Source of the DNA: an uncultured Ruminococcus sp.
GTDB taxonomy: Bacteria; Bacillota; Clostridia; Oscillospirales; Ruminococcaceae
Assembly (NCBI GenBank): GCA_947167535.1
Contig: CAMVIL010000091.1
Coordinates: forward strand, 1-5,984
DNA length: 5,984 bases
Direction: 5' to 3'
Below the pieces are notes generated by a model. It made no database searches, was not told the origin of the DNA, and was given only the letters and a program-made list of their open reading frames with translations. Both the position numbers and the translations under genes were made by a program. Within the stretch, counting starts at the first letter, position 1. The number at the start of each line of letters is the position of its first letter. Positions 4,164 through 5,984 of this stretch are shown one piece after another.

Positions 4164-5510
4164 ATGGCTAATGAGGCCGCAAGAAATATGCTGTATCAGC
4201 AGTTTGTCACCAATAACGCTATCGACCCCAGGCTGTATGATAAATATACTGTTAAAAGAGGACTGAGAAACGCCGACGGAACAGGCGTCACCGCAGGACT
4301 TACCAATATATGTAACGTTCACGGCTACGTTATCAATGAAGGTGAAAAATCGCCTATACAGGGCAAGCTGGTATTCAGAGGCTATGACATCAGAGATCTG
4401 GTAGCGAACGTGGTTGCCGAGGATCGCTTCGGTTATGAGGAGATAGTTTATCTCCTGCTGATGGGCAATCTTCCCACCCGCGAGGAGCTTGCCGCTTTCT
4501 CCGAGCTTATCGATGAGAACCGCGAGCTTCCCCACGACTTCTTTGAGGATATGATACTCAAGGCACCGTCGCGCAACATTATGAACAAGATGGCGCGTTC
4601 GATACTGGCGCTCTACTCCTACGACGACAACCCCGAGAACCGCAGTCCCGAATTTGAAATGGCTACTGCTATCTCGATAATCTCGAAGCTGCCGAACATC
4701 ATGGTTTCTTCCTATCAGGTAAAGCGCAGAGTGTTCGACGGCGAGAGCATGATAATGCACCCCCTCAAAAAGGGTATGTCCACCGCCGAGATGATACTTT
4801 CGGCACTACGCCCCGACAGAAAGTTCACCGAGGAAGAGGCTAAGCTTCTGGACATCATGCTCATGATACACGCAGAGCACGGCGGCGGTAACAACTCTAC
4901 CTTCACCTGCCGAGTACTGACCTCCTCGGGCACCGACCCCTACGCCGCATATTCGGCTGCTATCGGAGCGCTGAAGGGTCCCAAGCACGGCGGCGCTAAC
5001 ATCAAGGTAGGCGAGATGTTCGACTGCGTCAAGGAGAACGTCCACAACTGGGCGGACGAGGGCGAAGTCGCTGACTTCCTGAGAAAGATTCTCAACAAGG
5101 AAGCTTTCGACCACTCGGGTCTTATCTACGGTATGGGTCACGCGGTCTACACGCTGTCCGACCCGAGAGCCGTAATACTTAAGGAAAACGCTCACAAGCT
5201 GGCGGAAGGCACCGAATTCGAGAAGGAATTCAACCTGCTGGAGTCGATAGAAAGACTTACCCCCATTCTCTTCGCCGAGAAGAAGGGCGACGTAAAGACC
5301 ATGTGCGCAAACGTGGATATGTATTCGGGACTCGTTTACAGAATGCTGGGCATCCCCGACGACCTGTTCACTCCGCTGTTCGCGGTGTCGAGAATGGCAG
5401 GCTGGTGCGCTCACCGCTTCGAGGAGATGGTGACGGGCAAGAGAATTATCAGACCTGCATACAAGTCGGTCATGAAGGAGCGCGAGTACATCCCGATGGA
5501 TCAGCGCTGA
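4164..5510 (+). CDS. gltA: Citrate synthase (Si-type, long clostridial form)
   Basis: It condenses oxaloacetate and acetyl-CoA to citrate in the cytoplasm, feeding 2-oxoglutarate and glutamate synthesis in anaerobes with an incomplete cycle. The 448-residue protein is longer than the roughly 370-430 of many bacterial forms, owing to an N-terminal extension before the conserved GKLVFRGYDIRDLV. In 448 numbering, the catalytic set is all present: His275 in GPKHGGAN, His326 in GMGHAVYTLSDPRA, and Asp385 in NVDMYSGLVYRMLGIP. HAEHGGGNNSTF (236-247) and FTPLFAVSRMAGWCAHRFEEM (403-423) supply the remaining substrate-binding residues. GHAVY in place of GHRVY also occurs in animal enzymes and is not a defect. 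A 2-methylcitrate synthase activity cannot be excluded from sequence. It is monocistronic with its own strong promoter; the stop is TGA. Confidence 0.95.
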   Translation: MANEAARNMLYQQFVTNNAIDPRLYDKYTVKRGLRNADGTGVTAGLTNICNVHGYVINEGEKSPIQGKLVFRGYDIRDLVANVVAEDRFGYEEIVYLLLMGNLPTREELAAFSELIDENRELPHDFFEDMILKAPSRNIMNKMARSILALYSYDDNPENRSPEFEMATAISIISKLPNIMVSSYQVKRRVFDGESMIMHPLKKGMSTAEMILSALRPDRKFTEEEAKLLDIMLMIHAEHGGGNNSTFTCRVLTSSGTDPYAAYSAAIGALKGPKHGGANIKVGEMFDCVKENVHNWADEGEVADFLRKILNKEAFDHSGLIYGMGHAVYTLSDPRAVILKENAHKLAEGTEFEKEFNLLESIERLTPILFAEKKGDVKTMCANVDMYSGLVYRMLGIPDDLFTPLFAVSRMAGWCAHRFEEMVTGKRIIRPAYKSVMKEREYIPMDQR

Positions 5511-5566
5511 GGCTCTTCCTCTTTAGTTAATTATACGCCGAGGGGCGGGAGTTTCTGGTCGAAACA

Positions 5567-5586
5567 CCGCACAGCGGCACAATTTT
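5567..5586 (+). terminator. Weak candidate terminator after citrate synthase
   Basis: CCGC-ACA-GCGG (5567-5577) forms a short hairpin followed after CACAA by TTTT. A second, weaker option is GAGG/CCTC over the stop codon (5509-5521) followed by TTTAG. Neither is strong. No convincing intrinsic terminator is seen between 5511 and 5601, and no gene or good promoter is seen there either. Confidence 0.25.
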
Positions 5587-5601
5587 CTGGTGTGATATAT
5601 A

Positions 5602-5984
5602 ATGATAAAAACTAATCTTTTTGAAGAAACAGCCGATAGAAAGATAGTGCAGAAAAAAGGCTGTCTTTGGGTGCTGGAGTATTCGAACGATGTGTCGGTA
5701 AGCCTGAACACAGCGATCTCCACATAGCTTGCTTCAAAAGTGGGAGAGCGCAAGCGCCACGTTATCGCGGAGCTTAACGGAAATGCAGTCATACTCCAGT
5801 CGGGACTGCTCCAGTGGTTCGCGGGAGACGTAAACGCTCAGGTGACAGCCAAGGGCAAGACGGATATGCTGAAGAAGATGGTGGGCAGCCGTGTCACAGG
5901 CGAGGCTTCGGTGAAGCCGAAGTTTTCGGGCAATGGCATCGTTATGCTGGAGCCGACCTACAAGTACGTCCTGCTGGAGGACAT
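5602..5984 (+). pseudogene. AIM24-family protein gene interrupted by in-frame TAG, truncated by window edge
   Basis: The frame from the ATG at 5602 encodes MIKTNLFEETADRKIV and 41 residues in all before TAG (5725-5727). The same frame then stays open for 85 codons to the window edge. The joined product reads as one AIM24/TIGR00266-type domain (a beta-rich fold of unclear biochemical role): a start typical of the family, ASKVGERKRHV after the stop, AVILQSGLLQWFAGDVNA, then GSRVTGEASVKPKFSGNG and VMLEPTYKYVLLED. Related proteins as I remember them have an aromatic pair (YFAS) where this one has stop-Leu (TAG CTT), so two substitutions may have occurred. No good Shine-Dalgarno precedes the ATG, which also suggests decay. 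TAG is used as a normal stop in two other genes here, arguing against recoding. The alternative is a sequencing error, or reinitiation at GTG 5740, for which no ribosome site is seen. Confidence 0.7.

Noticed and set aside
3942..4760. Leftward 272-codon frame across the start of citrate synthase and spoIID
   Set aside because: It overlaps two real genes and a strong promoter, and has no recognisable domain.
5598..5603. TATAAT overlapping the AIM24 ATG as a promoter
   Set aside because: No -35 upstream, and the resulting transcript would start inside the coding frame.
5906..5922. CTTCGG/CCGAAG inverted repeat followed by TTTT, terminator-like
   Set aside because: It lies inside the AIM24 coding frame, where the bases encode family-typical residues (EASVKPK), so it is probably incidental.

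Overview
The window looks like a chromosomal segment of a spore-forming clostridial Firmicute, most likely a Ruminococcus/Oscillospiraceae-type gut bacterium. The reasons are the complete dipicolinate synthase pair (dpaA-dpaB), a SpoIID cortex/engulfment lytic transglycosylase, strong purine-rich Shine-Dalgarno sequences, and a long clostridial-type Si-citrate synthase. The lineage is inferred from protein flavour, not from a database search. Most of the window (about 1000 onward) is GC-rich with strong third-position GC. Positions about 60-730 are visibly AT-rich and hold small accessory genes.

Layout. Positions 1-100 hold two back-to-back hairpin terminators: one for a gene entering from the left, one for the leftward operon that follows. 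Positions 108-591 are a leftward two-gene operon: a 69-residue zinc-ribbon protein with a glycine-rich hydrophobic insert, then a small acidic lipoprotein with an EF-hand-like loop. The lipoprotein's natural ATG is thrown out of frame by a run of eight A's. Positions 592-736 are a compact divergent control region with two near-identical 16-bp operator-like palindromes, a very good leftward sigma-A promoter and an extended -10 rightward promoter. The rightward gene (737-964) is a small XRE-family repressor and the obvious candidate to bind the palindromes. Positions 1017-1493 (leftward) encode a small multidrug-export-family membrane protein.

Positions 1657-3103 are dpaA-dpaB, overlapping by 11 bases. 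They follow a sequence resembling a mother-cell (sigma-K type) promoter and end in a hairpin that lies over the last codons of the convergent gene spoIID (3122-4081, leftward). SpoIID has glutamine where the family's catalytic glutamate is expected. spoIID and a citrate synthase gene (4164-5510, rightward) diverge from a 70-90 bp region carrying a near-consensus sigma-A promoter. The window ends in an AIM24-family gene (5602 to the edge) interrupted by an in-frame TAG.

How the parts fit. dpaAB makes dipicolinic acid for the spore core and SpoIID acts on peptidoglycan during sporulation, so the middle is a sporulation neighbourhood. The citrate synthase and the membrane protein are ordinary housekeeping or unknown-function genes. 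The left-hand XRE / zinc-ribbon / lipoprotein unit is the most accessory-looking part and the best candidate for an undescribed self-regulated module. No stretch longer than 300 bases lacks a gene, and no tRNA, rRNA, CRISPR array, IS element or attachment site was seen.
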